Shown in pieces: positions 7,631-16,678 of a stretch of 64,000 nucleotides of DNA; position 1 is the stretch's first letter, and every line of letters starts with the position of its first letter. Where the stretch lies: assembly GCA_012729015.1 (NCBI GenBank), contig JAAYDY010000099.1:1-64000 (forward strand), written 5' to 3'. Source of the stretch: Phycisphaerae bacterium (lineage in GTDB: Bacteria; Planctomycetota; Phycisphaerae; FEN-1346; JAACEH01). The notes under the pieces are model-generated. The model was not told the DNA's origin and searched no databases. It saw nothing but the letters and a program-made list of their open reading frames with translations. A program made the position numbers and the translations under genes.

Positions 7631-8653
7631 TCACCTCGCAGACGCCGTTGCCCGACGCCCCTGCGACGACAACGCCAGCAGAAGCCGCTCCACGATCAGC
7701 CGATCCGGATAGCGGCTCGTCTTGGCCTCCAGATCGGCCACGAGCAGTCGCCGGTACGCCGCCACCAGCCGCTCGACCGGGAACCGCTCCACGCGCCGTC
7801 GCAACTCTTCCTGGTCCCGCGGATTCCAGGCATGCTTGGCCACGGCCGCGGCCATTCCGTCCCGATCGGCCGCCAGGCGCGTGTCCAGCAGACGCCGCAG
7901 CGTGCTCCGCAACGCTCCCACGAGCGCCGGAGGCGGCAGCCCCTCGGCCATCAACGCCTCGGCCACGCGAAGCGCCGCCGCGCGGTCGCCGTCGGCCAGC
8001 GTGTCGCACAGGTCGAACGTCTGATACGCGCTATACCCCATGCCCACGGCCGACACGTCTTTCTCGGCAATGGCCGGCGCCGCGCCGACGTACAGTTCCA
8101 GCTTCGCCAACTCCGCCGCGATCCCCGACAGGTCTCCCTGGCACAGGTCCGCCAGCAACTGGGCCGCCCCGGCGTCGATCTGTTTGCCGTGAACCGCCCG
8201 CGCCCGACGCTGCACCCAGGCGATCAGGTCGCGCCCGCCCCGTGGCGCCCAGCACGCAATGTCCCCGCCCAGCGCCTCGATCCGCTGCGACAGCTTCGTC
8301 TTGCGGTTCCACTTGTCCACCGTCATCACCAGCACCGACGACTCGCACGGACGCTCCAGGTAGCTCTCCAGCGCCTTGCGGTGGCGATTCAGAAACTCGC
8401 CCGCGTTCTGGAGCACGACCATGCGGCTCGTGACGAACATCGGCACCGACAGCAACGCGTCCATCACCACGCCCGCGTCGCGCTGTTCCTTGGTGAACTC
8501 CACGACCGCCAGCGACGCGTCCTGACCCTCGCACGCCTTGGCCCTCAGCGCGGCCACGGCTTCCTGCACTTCGAAGGCGTTGTTGCCGTAGGCCACGTAG
8601 ACCGGGCCCAGCGGCGAGCGGGCGAGATGGCGTTCGAGGTCCGAGAAGTACAT
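7631..8653 (-). CDS. holA: DNA polymerase III delta subunit
   Basis: 340 residues, the usual size for HolA, the clamp-loader subunit that opens the beta clamp. Recognisable features are the N-terminal VYVAYGNNAFEVQEAVAALR, the LLSVPMFVTSRMVVLQNAGE stretch, the middle ADLCQGDLSGIAAELAKLEL that is diagnostic of the family, and a C-terminal helical collar domain ending RLIVERLLLALS. The ATG at 8653 opens MYFSDLE. No strong Shine-Dalgarno site precedes it, and the frame stays open upstream, but that extension is low-complexity and antisense to another gene. The clamp-loader partner dnaX is also in this window at 59991. Confidence 0.93.
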   Translation of the reverse strand: MYFSDLERHLARSPLGPVYVAYGNNAFEVQEAVAALRAKACEGQDASLAVVEFTKEQRDAGVVMDALLSVPMFVTSRMVVLQNAGEFLNRHRKALESYLERPCESSVLVMTVDKWNRKTKLSQRIEALGGDIACWAPRGGRDLIAWVQRRARAVHGKQIDAGAAQLLADLCQGDLSGIAAELAKLELYVGAAPAIAEKDVSAVGMGYSAYQTFDLCDTLADGDRAAALRVAEALMAEGLPPPALVGALRSTLRRLLDTRLAADRDGMAAAVAKHAWNPRDQEELRRRVERFPVERLVAAYRRLLVADLEAKTSRYPDRLIVERLLLALSSQGRRATASAR

Positions 8654-8739
8654 GATGGCTGGTCCGTGGGTCTGCCGGGTCGGTCGCGCAGGATGCGAGA
8701 GCGTGCTGCCGACCGTTGCTGCATCGTACTCGACGGGCG

Positions 8740-11046
8740 CTACGGCTTCAACTGCAATCGTTTCTGGATCGCCGCCAGGCGTCCCTCGTGGCCGCCGCCG
8801 CTGTCGAGCGCCTTGAGCCACGATTGCCGCGCCTCGTCGTGACGCCCCGATTTCCAGAGCAGGTCCCCGTGAAGCACCAGCGCGTCGCCGTCGGTCGGCG
8901 ACACCCTCAGCAGCGTCTCCACGGCACGCACCGCGCCGTCGGCGTCGCCGCGCGCCGCCAGCGACCGCGACAGGCCCAGCAGCGCGTTGGTGTTTTCCGG
9001 CTGAAGCGTCACGGCCTTGCGGTACGCGTCCACGGCCGGGTCCCATCGCCGGCCGGCCGCATAGATGCCGCCCAGGTCCACCCACGCCCGTGCGTGGTCC
9101 GGGTTCAGCGTCGTCGCCCGCTGCAACTGCCGCTCCGCGTCGGCCCAGTTCTCCTGGAGCCGCGACAGCGTCGCCATCGCATACGCCCGCTGCGACTCGG
9201 CCACGGCGTCCTCCGACGCCTGCTCGGTCGTCGGCGCGGCCGCCGCCGGCGGTGTCTCCGTCGCCGCCGGACGCACGATCTCCAGCGACACGTCCGCCGA
9301 CGCCAGGTGCCCGGCCCGGTCCAGCACCGTCACGCGCACCTCCACCGTGCCGCTCGTGGCTTCCGGCGCCGTCCACGTGTGCGACCCGCTGCCCGGCAGG
9401 TCGGCCGCAATCGGTTGCCACAGTGTCTGCCCGAAGGCCCGCCAGTCCAGCCGCGCCGGACGTTCGCCCAGGTTCGCGTCCGTCGCCTGCCACGCCAGGG
9501 CCACCGTGCCGGTTACCTTCGCCGGCGCGCGGGCTATGCCGCCGGCGGCCTCCGCTCCGAGCGGCGACGTCCACTCGACGCGCGGCGGCTCGGTGTCCAC
9601 GATGATCTCCATTTGCGGCGCTTCGCCGCTCAGCGGAACGCCCCAGGTGTTGCCCCCGGCCTCCCGATGCGTGTGGAACCCGTACACGCCGTCGGCCGGA
9701 GCCTGAAACACGAACAGGCCCGTCAACCGCTCGGCCACGTGGTCCAGTTGCCACGTGCGGCCGCCGTCGGTCGTCACCCACAGCCCCACTCGGTCCGGCG
9801 GATGCTCCTCGTCCCACGTGTAGCTGATGCTGAGCATGCGGCTGCGGAGCAGGGGCGTCTCCGCGGCGGCACGCACTTCGCCGCCCGGCTCCACCCACTG
9901 GTCGCCCCGGCCGCGCGCCGGCGCGACCGCCTCCGGCGACGGTGTGGTCGCGGCAGCCGAAGGCTGTGCCGCAATAGTCGATGAGGCCGGCGACGCCGTT
10001 GGTTCCGACGCCGTCGCCGGCGCGACAACGGGTTCGGTGGCCACCTGCGGCGGCGGCACGGGCTCCATCCTGGGTTCCTGCGACGACGGGGCAGGGGAGG
10101 TAGCCGCCGCCGGCTGCGCCAGCGGCGCGCCGGTCGTCGGGGCTGCCACCGGCGCTGCCGTCGGCACCGCTTCGGCCGGCTCGGCGACGGGAGTCGGCGC
10201 CGGGGTCGGCGAGGGCGCGACCACCGGACTGGGCTCGGCCGCCACCTGCGCCGCCTCAACGGCCGCCACCGTCGTCCGGCAGCACGCCGTCGTCATGTTC
10301 CCCGCCATGTCCACAAACGTCACCGCGAAATCCCACGTGCCGGCGCTCAGTGGACCGACCAGCGAACTGCCTTCCAGGCTCGGCGTCGCCTCCTGCGGCG
10401 GCAACGTCTCCTTGCTCTGGCCCTGGGCGGCGGCAATTTTCACGCCGCCGATCGAACTGCCGCGGTCGCTGACCTGCCATGCGATCCGCACCGGTTCGTT
10501 TTCCCGGGCGGCCGACGCCGTCAGGCTCGCGACCTCCGGCGGCGACGTGTCCACCGTGATGAGCAGGTCCGGCCGCGCGCCCGGCAACGGATCCGCCCCG
10601 CGCGACGCCACGGCCTCGCCCCGGAAGATCGCCCAGTACGTGCCGTCGGTCACCGCGCGAAACTCCAGCGCCCCCGTCGGCAGCGTCCGTTTCTGGGTGC
10701 GCACCCACGTGCGACCGCGGTTGCCGCTAACGTAGAGCACGACGGCCTGGTCCCGTCCGGGCTGCACGCCCTCGCACCTCGCCGGATCCAGCGGCGCTCG
10801 CACTTCACGCGCATTGACATACAGGTGAGGCGCCGACGACGCATCCGTCGCGGCCGCAACCGTCGGGCTCGGCGTCGCCGACGAACCGGCGGGCGCCGTG
10901 CCCGCGGGCTCTATTGCCGGCATCGACCGGACGATCGGCATCAACTGTCGCGCACTCTCGTCGTCGGCCACCAGCGCCCCGCAGGGCCACGCCACGACGA
11001 CCAGAAGAACGCTCCAGGGCCATACGACAGGTCGCAGATGTCTCAT
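8740..11046 (-). CDS. Exported Ig-like and TPR protein
   Basis: 768 residues starting MRHLRPVVWPWSVLLVVVAW, a clear signal peptide ending near GALVADD. The start is fixed by GGAGGG with 5 bases spacing. Two pairs of Ig-like beta domains follow, marked by the ITVDTSPPEVASL and IIVDTEPPRVEWTS motifs and the DMAGN/DRAGH turns typical of bacterial Ig-like domains. They are separated by a Pro/Ala/Thr-rich linker at about 255-370. Two motifs (YVSGNRGRTWVRTQKRTL and WVTTDGGRTWQLDHV) resemble Asp-box/sialidase-type repeats. The last 150 residues are TPRs (ADAERQLQRATTLNPDHARA). Likely a cell-surface or periplasmic scaffold. It is followed by holA after 86 bases. Confidence 0.75.
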   Translation of the reverse strand: MRHLRPVVWPWSVLLVVVAWPCGALVADDESARQLMPIVRSMPAIEPAGTAPAGSSATPSPTVAAATDASSAPHLYVNAREVRAPLDPARCEGVQPGRDQAVVLYVSGNRGRTWVRTQKRTLPTGALEFRAVTDGTYWAIFRGEAVASRGADPLPGARPDLLITVDTSPPEVASLTASAARENEPVRIAWQVSDRGSSIGGVKIAAAQGQSKETLPPQEATPSLEGSSLVGPLSAGTWDFAVTFVDMAGNMTTACCRTTVAAVEAAQVAAEPSPVVAPSPTPAPTPVAEPAEAVPTAAPVAAPTTGAPLAQPAAATSPAPSSQEPRMEPVPPPQVATEPVVAPATASEPTASPASSTIAAQPSAAATTPSPEAVAPARGRGDQWVEPGGEVRAAAETPLLRSRMLSISYTWDEEHPPDRVGLWVTTDGGRTWQLDHVAERLTGLFVFQAPADGVYGFHTHREAGGNTWGVPLSGEAPQMEIIVDTEPPRVEWTSPLGAEAAGGIARAPAKVTGTVALAWQATDANLGERPARLDWRAFGQTLWQPIAADLPGSGSHTWTAPEATSGTVEVRVTVLDRAGHLASADVSLEIVRPAATETPPAAAAPTTEQASEDAVAESQRAYAMATLSRLQENWADAERQLQRATTLNPDHARAWVDLGGIYAAGRRWDPAVDAYRKAVTLQPENTNALLGLSRSLAARGDADGAVRAVETLLRVSPTDGDALVLHGDLLWKSGRHDEARQSWLKALDSGGGHEGRLAAIQKRLQLKP

Positions 11047-11137
11047 CGGTGCCCTCCGGGCCATTCGCCTCGTCTTTGCTCCGCAACCCGCGCCTCCGGC
11101 ACGAGCCCATTCACGTTCTGGCGAACGTGCCGCAGGG

Positions 11138-11238
11138 TCCATGCGTCCCGCAGGCAGGCACGCCCGTGGACACACGGCGTTGCGCAGGGCCAGGATGACC
11201 CTGCGACTCACGGGCAAGATGCCCGTGCCACGGTGAAA
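11138..11238. repeat. Dispersed palindromic repeat, family A
   Basis: Same order of modules as the 2401-2520 copy: GCGTCCCGCAGGCA, GCCCGTGGACA, CAGGGCCAGGATGACCCTG, ACGGGCAAGATGCCCGTG, CCACGGTG. It sits in the leader region of the Ig/TPR gene. Confidence 0.75.
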
Positions 11239-11259
11239 AAGCCTTGAGCCGTTGCAGCG

Positions 11260-12096
11260 CTACGGGGCCATCCACTGCCGCAGCTTCTCCGCCGCCTGAA
11301 CCATCGCCACCTCGCACGGCGGCATGTAATCGTGGTAGAAGGCTTCCCATTCCACGTTCAGGTACCCGGACCACCCGGCCTTCTTCAGCAGGGCGATGGT
11401 TTCCTCGACGGGCCAGTCGCCCGCCCCGATGAAGCACTCGTACTCTCCCTGCTGGCCCGGCATCGGGAACGCGTCCTTGACGTGCAGATACGCGATCCGC
11501 TCGGGTCGGAGGTGCCGCACGGTGGTCTCGGGGGTCTCGCCGGCGTGCTTCGGGCCCGCCACGTCCAGCAGGGCCTTGGCGTTGGGCATCGCCGCCAGGT
11601 CCAGCACGCGACCCAGCAGTTCGCCCGTGCCCCAGTCGTCGTGGGCCTCCAGGGCGATGTTGATCCCGGGGTTGGCCTTGGCCCCGGCCTGCATCACCCG
11701 CGCCAGCCGCGGGATCGCGTCCTCGTGCGTCTCCCCCGGCGTCAGCCGCCCGCCGAAGATGCGCACGTTCCGCGCCCCGAGGTCCGACGCCAGGTCCACA
11801 AACCGCTTCAACTCCTCGATGTTCCCCGCCTCGTCCCGATGGTCGGGCTTGTCCGGGCCGCGCGCGTCGCGGTTGGCCGCCATGATGTAGCTCGACACCG
11901 ACACGATTTCCATCCCCACGTCGGCGAAGAGTTTGCGCACCTCCTGTCGCCGCGCGGGGCTGTCCTGCCAGTGAACGTGGGCCCCCTGGCGGCCGCGCAA
12001 CTCCACGCCTTCATACCCGGCGGCGCTCAGTTGCTGCGCAAACTCCTCCAAGGGTTTCGTCGGGTTTCCAAGGGTCGAAAACGACAGCTTCATCAT
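11260..12096 (-). CDS. Sugar phosphate isomerase/epimerase, TIM barrel
   Basis: 278 residues from tandem ATG codons (MMKLSFSTLG) with GGGAG 8 bases upstream. Fits the xylose-isomerase-like TIM-barrel family: an N-terminal strand KLSFSTLGNPT, YEGVELRGRQGAHVHW, ARNVRIFGGRLTPGET, the metal-binding-like LEAHDDWGTG and ALLDVAGPKHAGET, IAYLHVKDAF, and a late LNVEWEAFYHD. Conserved acidic and His residues expected for a divalent metal site (Glu, Asp, His, Glu) are present in that order. Substrate unknown; the family includes epimerases, endonuclease IV-like folds and sugar isomerases. It stands alone between two exported-protein groups. Confidence 0.85.
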   Translation of the reverse strand: MMKLSFSTLGNPTKPLEEFAQQLSAAGYEGVELRGRQGAHVHWQDSPARRQEVRKLFADVGMEIVSVSSYIMAANRDARGPDKPDHRDEAGNIEELKRFVDLASDLGARNVRIFGGRLTPGETHEDAIPRLARVMQAGAKANPGINIALEAHDDWGTGELLGRVLDLAAMPNAKALLDVAGPKHAGETPETTVRHLRPERIAYLHVKDAFPMPGQQGEYECFIGAGDWPVEETIALLKKAGWSGYLNVEWEAFYHDYMPPCEVAMVQAAEKLRQWMAP

Positions 12097-12250
12097 CTCT
12101 GGGCTCCCAGACAGGTGTTCCGCCAAAGCGCGATTCGAACGATCCGATGAACCGATATCATGCCACGCACGTGGCGGCAGTCAACCCCTTTCCCCGAAAC
12201 GTCATGTGCCCTCGCGAAACCCGCTGCTCGCTGCGGGCAGCTTTTCGTAG

Positions 12251-12256
12251 TATACT
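12251..12256 (+). promoter_or_regulatory. Candidate -10 box TATACT
   Basis: TATACT inside the 10-base palindrome TAGTATACTA, 52 bases before the next start codon. No good -35 box is visible. The same -10 sequence precedes the paralogue at 13708. Confidence 0.35.
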
Positions 12257-12307
12257 ACTGTTGCGCCTGTGTTTCTGTGTCGGACGAGGAATGTCGGAGG
12301 CTCTTCC

Positions 12308-13390
12308 ATGAAACGCCATGCCGCCACTGTGTGCATCGCCGTATTGCTTTTCGGCGCACTTGGAGCCGGCACCGTCCGGGCCGCCGTCCCCAAGACCTGG
12401 ACCGAGGCTGCCCGCGAGGCCGCCAAGGCCGGCAAGATCGTCCTGGTCATCTATCGCGAAGGCAAGACCGGACAGAGCGACGACGATTCCTCCTCGCGCA
12501 ACGCCAGCACGAATCCCAGGAGTTACTCGTCCACCGGTTCCTCCGGATTGCCCATCACGACCACCCTGTCCGACAAAGAGGTGCGGCCGCTCGTCAAACG
12601 GTACTGCGTCACGGCGAACTTCCGCAAGCTCGACGAGGGCAGCGGCTGGAAGACCTTCGAGAAGCAGGACAGCCCGGTGGTCTTTGCGATGCCCGACGGC
12701 ACGTTCCTGCGAGGCATCTCGACCGACGCCAACCCCGAGCAGTTCAATGCCGCCCTGAAACAGGCCCTGGAGAAGGCCCGCGAGCTGGCCAAGGACGCCG
12801 GCAACAAACCCGCCGCGCAGCCGGCGGCAGACCCCGCGGCCAATCCCGCCGACAACCCCGCCGCGGCGCTCAAGGAGGCCGAGGCCCTGACCAAGAGCGG
12901 CCGCTACGGCGAGGCCGTGCGCCTCGTCAAGGCCGTCATGGACGCCGCCGAGGCCGACAGCCCCGACGCCAAGCGGGCCGAACGCGTCGCCAAGGCCCTC
13001 ACCCAGGAAGCCGAGAAGATCGTCAGGCAGGCCGAGGGCTTGCTGTCGGCCAAGAAACCTCTGGCCGCATTCCGCCAGTTCGACGAGGTGATCCACCTGT
13101 TCGCCGGGCTGCCCGTGGCCGATGCGGCCGCCAAGCGCCTCGACGAGCTCATGGCCCAGCCGATCATGGAAGACTACGCCGCCGAGTACGCCCAGGAGCG
13201 AGTCGCCTACGACCTCTACGAGAAGGCCATGGGCCTCCACGACAGCCAGTTCTGGAAAGATGCGGCCGCCAGGTTCCAGGAAATCGTAGACAAGTATCCC
13301 CAGAGCCCGGTGGCCGCCCGTGCCGCCGAACGGGCCGAATTCTGCCGCAAACAGGGCACCGAACCCCCCGTGATGCCCACCATCGACTGA
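12308..13390 (+). CDS. Exported thioredoxin-like/TPR protein, copy 1
   Basis: 360 residues with a signal peptide (MKRHAATVCIAVLLFGALGA, cleavage near VRAA). Residues about 30-150 have a thioredoxin-like pattern (AREAAKAGKIVLVIYREGK, then DSPVVFAMPDGTFLRGI), but the CxxC catalytic motif is replaced by a Ser/Asp-rich insert (QSDDDSSSRNAS). An Ala/Pro linker leads to a helical TPR-like half (ALTKSGRYGEAVRLV, AFRQFDEVIHLFAG, FQEIVDKYPQSPVAARAAE). The ATG has GGAGG 6 bases upstream. The gene at 13708 is a clear paralogue with the same order of domains. Confidence 0.75.
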   Translation: MKRHAATVCIAVLLFGALGAGTVRAAVPKTWTEAAREAAKAGKIVLVIYREGKTGQSDDDSSSRNASTNPRSYSSTGSSGLPITTTLSDKEVRPLVKRYCVTANFRKLDEGSGWKTFEKQDSPVVFAMPDGTFLRGISTDANPEQFNAALKQALEKARELAKDAGNKPAAQPAADPAANPADNPAAALKEAEALTKSGRYGEAVRLVKAVMDAAEADSPDAKRAERVAKALTQEAEKIVRQAEGLLSAKKPLAAFRQFDEVIHLFAGLPVADAAAKRLDELMAQPIMEDYAAEYAQERVAYDLYEKAMGLHDSQFWKDAAARFQEIVDKYPQSPVAARAAERAEFCRKQGTEPPVMPTID

Positions 13391-13610
13391 CACCGCGCCG
13401 CCCGGGGCCGCGACATGCCGCACGCCCTGCGCTCGGTCGCGCCGTGGGAATCCGCCGCCCCGCGGGCGACATCCATAACCAATCGTCTGCCCATGGGTTA
13501 CGGAATTCCGGAAACCAATCCGCGCGTCGTTCGTCCAACCCCAGTGTCCGGTTCCGTTCGCGCAGCCGCCCTGTGGCAGGTCGCTACGAGGATCGAATCC
13601 GGAAATCGAA

Positions 13611-13639
13611 TGGACGGCCAGCACGTTTAGAAGTATACT
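13611..13639 (+). promoter_or_regulatory. Candidate promoter for second thioredoxin-like gene
   Basis: TGGACG (13611-13616), 17 bases, TATACT (13634-13639). The start would be near 13646, about 60 bases before the ATG. Confidence 0.5.
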
Positions 13640-13707
13640 GTCGGTTCACAGTCAGACTCATTTCCGATGGGTGGAGCCGTGCCAGTTCAAATCAGGGAGG
13701 TGCGCCG

Positions 13708-14736
13708 ATGACGTGGCATCGGGCGGGTATCGTGTTGATCGGGGTGTCTCTGGTCGCGGCCGGCGTGTGCGAGGCCAAGACCGACCGGCCCAAGGGCCGC
13801 ATCAGCGACTGGCCCACGGCCGTCGCCAACGCCAAGAAGTACAACAAGATCATTTTCTGTATCTACGCCCCGGGCATCACGCGGCTCTACGGCACCGGGA
13901 AGACCGAGGCCGCCACCGCCGGCGAAAGCACCGAGTGGCGGGTCACGGCCGTGATCTGCCAACCGCAGGTCCGCAAGCTCGAAAAGCAGTTCTACCTTGT
14001 CGCCCGCCTGCGGACCGGCGACTCGACGAGCAACTGGAGCGCGTTTTCGTCGCAGACCGACGGCTGCTGCTTCGTCACCGCCAACGGGGAGTTCCTGGAG
14101 GCGGTTGGCCGCGATTGCACCGTGGCCGAGTTCACGGAGGCCTGCAAGCGGGCGGTCGCGCGGGCCAAGGAGCTGCGCGCCAACCAGCCCCCCACGGCCA
14201 CCGAACTGGCGAGCGTGGCCGAGGAGGCCCTGAAGGAGGAGGACTACGCCCTGGCGCTGTCGAATGCCGACGAGGTGCTCCAGGGGCCCGAGGCGGCAAC
14301 GCCCGCCGGCAAACGCGCCGACCGTGTCAAGAAGACCATCCTCGGTCGGGCCCAGGGCGGCCTGACCCGTGCCGAAGACCGGCTCAAGGAAGGCAAGGCC
14401 GTCCAGGCCTTCCGCGAATTCGACGAAGTGGCCCACCTGTTCCCGATGCTCGACGAGGGCAAGCGGGCGGCCCAGCGGCTCGAAGAGGCCATGGCCGACG
14501 CCGCCCACGCCAAGGCGTCCGAAGAGTATGCCAGCGAACGCGTCGTCTACGAGTTGCTCGAGCAGGGCAACGACCTGGCCGACAACGAGGACTGGGCCGG
14601 AGCCATCGCCAAACTCCAGCAGATCGTGGATAACCACAAGGCCAGCCCCGTCCTGCGCCGCGCCGCCGCCCGCCTCAAGGAGTGTCGCGACGCCCTCAAG
14701 GAAGAGCAGGCCGCCGCAGGCTGCGGCAACCCGTGA
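13708..14736 (+). CDS. Exported thioredoxin-like/TPR protein, copy 2
   Basis: 342 residues. Signal peptide MTWHRAGIVLIGVSLVAAG with cleavage near CEAK; AGGGAGGTG site upstream of the ATG. The N-terminal half again looks like thioredoxin without a catalytic CxxC (ANAKKYNKIIFCIYAPG, GCCFVTANGEFLEAVG). The C-terminal half repeats the pattern of copy 1 (AFREFDEVAHLFPMLDEG against AFRQFDEVIHLFAGLPVA; LQQIVDNHKASPVLRRAAAR). The last residues CGNP and the stop codon are encoded by the first unit of a 31-bp tandem repeat, so the repeat has probably replaced the original C-terminus. Confidence 0.75.
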   Translation: MTWHRAGIVLIGVSLVAAGVCEAKTDRPKGRISDWPTAVANAKKYNKIIFCIYAPGITRLYGTGKTEAATAGESTEWRVTAVICQPQVRKLEKQFYLVARLRTGDSTSNWSAFSSQTDGCCFVTANGEFLEAVGRDCTVAEFTEACKRAVARAKELRANQPPTATELASVAEEALKEEDYALALSNADEVLQGPEAATPAGKRADRVKKTILGRAQGGLTRAEDRLKEGKAVQAFREFDEVAHLFPMLDEGKRAAQRLEEAMADAAHAKASEEYASERVVYELLEQGNDLADNEDWAGAIAKLQQIVDNHKASPVLRRAAARLKECRDALKEEQAAAGCGNP

Positions 14737-14781
14737 GCCGGGCGCCCCACGCTGCGGCAACCCGTGAGCGGGGTGCCCCAG
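14720..14781 (+). repeat. 31-bp tandem repeat overlapping a stop codon
   Basis: Two units (14720-14750 and 14751-14781) starting GCTGCGGCAACCCGTGAGC, differing at two or so positions, with a partial third start. The stop codon of the preceding gene lies inside unit 1. Confidence 0.8.
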
Positions 14782-14811
14782 GCTGCATTGTCAGGCATGG
14801 GCATTGCCGTC

Positions 14812-14872
14812 CTGTGGCACGGGCATCCTGCCCGTGAGTCCCAAGGGGCATCTTGCCCCTGGCGTTCATGAT
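14812..14872. repeat. Dispersed palindromic repeat, family A, short
   Basis: GGCACGGGCATCCTGCCCGTG followed by AGGGGCATCTTGCCCCTGG: two adjacent palindromes of the family-A type in the intergenic stretch before the fab operon end. Confidence 0.65.
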
Positions 14873-15027
14873 CACGCCGCACAGCGCACACGTCGGCGAC
14901 GCCCGCACTCCTCGACGAAGACCCGAGTCAACAAGACGCCGCGCCCACACGTGGCGCCCCGGGCCCATGAAGAACGACCGGACCACGTTCTGCGGCCCGG
15001 TCGAGAGTGAACTGTCTCTGCGTTTAA

Positions 15028-15101
15028 GGTGCGTCCCCCGGACCCACGCGGATTCTCAAGCTCTCGGCAGCGTAGGGTGGGTCCCCCGGACCTACGCGGA
15101 T
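15028..15101. repeat. Two palindromic repeats, family B
   Basis: Two copies of the GGGTCCCCCGGACC palindrome flanked by a GTAGGGTG-like left arm and CGCGGAT right arm, 20 bases downstream of the fabF stop codon. The element could act as an RNA hairpin at the end of the fab transcript. Confidence 0.7.
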
Positions 15102-15121
15102 CCTGACGCCCGCCCTTGTCG

Positions 15122-16363
15122 TCACACGCGCCGCACGGCCAGACAGGCGTTGTGCCCGCCGAAGCCGAACGAGTTGCTGATGGCGACATCCACCTTGGTG
15201 CGTCGCGCCGCCCCCGGCACGAAATCCATCTCGACCCCGTCGTCGGCCTGCTGGAAGTTCAGCGTCGGGTGAATCGTGCTGTCCTGCATGCCGCGGACGG
15301 TGGCGATCAGTTCCACGGCGCCGCTGGCGCCGAGCAGATGACCGATGAAACTCTTGGTGCTGGAAATGGGAATCCGCCGCGCGAGGTCGCCAAACACGCT
15401 CCGCACGGCCCGCACTTCCATGGCGTCGCCCAGGCCCGTGCTGGTGCCGTGGGCGTTGATGTAATCCACCTCGTCGAGGTTCAGCCCCGCGTCGTGCAGG
15501 GCATCGCTCATCGCGGCGGCCGCCCCGCGGCCGTCTTCGTCCGGCGCGGTGATGTGCGACCCGTCGCCGGCCATGCCGTAGCCGATCACCTCGGCGTAGA
15601 TCTTTGCGCCGCGGGCCTTGGCGTGTTCCATCTCTTCCAGAATCAGGATGCCGGCCCCTTCGCCCATGACGAACCCGTCGCGGTCGCGGTCGAACGGGCG
15701 GCTGGCCCGCTCGGGGTCATCGTTCCGCGTCGAGAGGGCCTTCATCGCGCAGAACCCCGACAGGCCGATCCGCGTCACGGCGGCCTCGCTGCCCCCGGTG
15801 ACCATCACGTCCGCCTCGCCGCGCTGGACCACCTTGAAGGCGTCGCCGATCGAGTTGGTCGCGCTGGCACACGCCGACACCACCGCCACGTTGGGGCCCT
15901 TCAGGCCGTGCCGGATCGACACCAGCGCCGCGGCGGCGTTGGCCATCAGCTTCGGCACCAGGAACGCCGAGACCCGGCCCGGACCCTTCTCCAGCAGCCG
16001 CTCGAACTGCGTCTCGATCTCGTGCAACCCGCCGATGCCGCTGCCGATGATCACGCCGCACCGATACGGATCCTCCGCCGCGAAGTCCATCCCGCAATCG
16101 GCCACGGCCTCCGCGGCCGCCACCAGGGCGAACTGCCCGAAGCGGTCGATGCGCTTGACCTCGCGGGCGTCGATGCACGGAGCCGGATCGAATTCGGGAA
16201 TCTCGCCGGCGATGCGGCTGTCGTACTGGCTCACGTCGAAGCGCGTGATGGGGCGCACGCCGCTGCGGCCGGCCGTCAGGCCGTCCCAGAATTGCGAAAC
16301 GGTCTGGCCAAGGCTTGTGACCAGACCCATGCCCGTGATGACGACGCGACGATCCGACGTCAC
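15122..16363 (-). CDS. fabF: Beta-ketoacyl-ACP synthase II
   Basis: 413 residues, full length for FabF, which elongates acyl-ACP with malonyl-ACP in the cytoplasm. The catalytic Cys lies in [14 protein letters not shown], the two His in [11 protein letters not shown] and [11 protein letters not shown], and the C-terminal [13 protein letters not shown] is intact. Starts with GTG preceded by AAGGGG; the GTG overlaps the acpP stop codon (GTGA), which implies translational coupling. Last gene of the rpmF-plsX-fabH-fabD-fabG-acpP-fabF operon. Confidence 0.97.
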   Translation of the reverse strand: MTSDRRVVITGMGLVTSLGQTVSQFWDGLTAGRSGVRPITRFDVSQYDSRIAGEIPEFDPAPCIDAREVKRIDRFGQFALVAAAEAVADCGMDFAAEDPYRCGVIIGSGIGGLHEIETQFERLLEKGPGRVSAFLVPKLMANAAAALVSIRHGLKGPNVAVVSACASATNSIGDAFKVVQRGEADVMVTGGSEAAVTRIGLSGFCAMKALSTRNDDPERASRPFDRDRDGFVMGEGAGILILEEMEHAKARGAKIYAEVIGYGMAGDGSHITAPDEDGRGAAAAMSDALHDAGLNLDEVDYINAHGTSTGLGDAMEVRAVRSVFGDLARRIPISSTKSFIGHLLGASGAVELIATVRGMQDSTIHPTLNFQQADDGVEMDFVPGAARRTKVDVAISNSFGFGGHNACLAVRRV

Positions 16364-16596
16364 TTCGAGTGCCCCTTAATGTACTCCACCGCCTGGCCCA
16401 CCGTCTTGATCTTCTCGGCGTCCTCGTCCGAAATGCTGATGTCGAACTCGTCTTCAAGCTCCATGACCAGTTCCACCACATCGAGCGAATCGGCGCCCAG
16501 GTCGTTGACAAACGACGTCTCGGGAATGATGTTCGCCTTGTCAACGCCCATCTGCTCGGCCACAATACCGGTTACGCGTTCTTCGATCGACGCCAC
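16360..16596 (-). CDS. acpP: Acyl carrier protein
   Basis: 78 residues from a GTG start (VASIEERV), with GGGAGGA 9 bases upstream; an in-frame ATG 42 bases earlier would give an atypical extension. The Ser of [15 protein letters not shown] carries the phosphopantetheine arm. Strongly acidic, as usual. It ends KGHSK and its stop overlaps the fabF start. Feeds FabD, FabG, FabF and FabH in the same operon. Confidence 0.97.
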   Translation of the reverse strand: MASIEERVTGIVAEQMGVDKANIIPETSFVNDLGADSLDVVELVMELEDEFDISISDEDAEKIKTVGQAVEYIKGHSK

Positions 16597-16678
16597 GATA
16601 ACTTCCTCCCAATCTGATTGATCGTTCGACCAACTCATCGGCCGGCCGCCATCCGGGCCGCCGGCTTGCGAATTGTCC

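Noticed and set aside
8654-9898. N-terminal extension of holA to a 755-residue protein
   Set aside because: The extension is low-complexity and antisense-frame overlap with the Ig/TPR gene; HolA homologues begin at MYFSDLE-like sequence.
12158-13624. A 488-codon minus-strand frame over the first thioredoxin-like gene
   Set aside because: The plus-strand frame has a signal peptide, ribosome binding site and a paralogue; the minus frame is a Gly-rich shadow.
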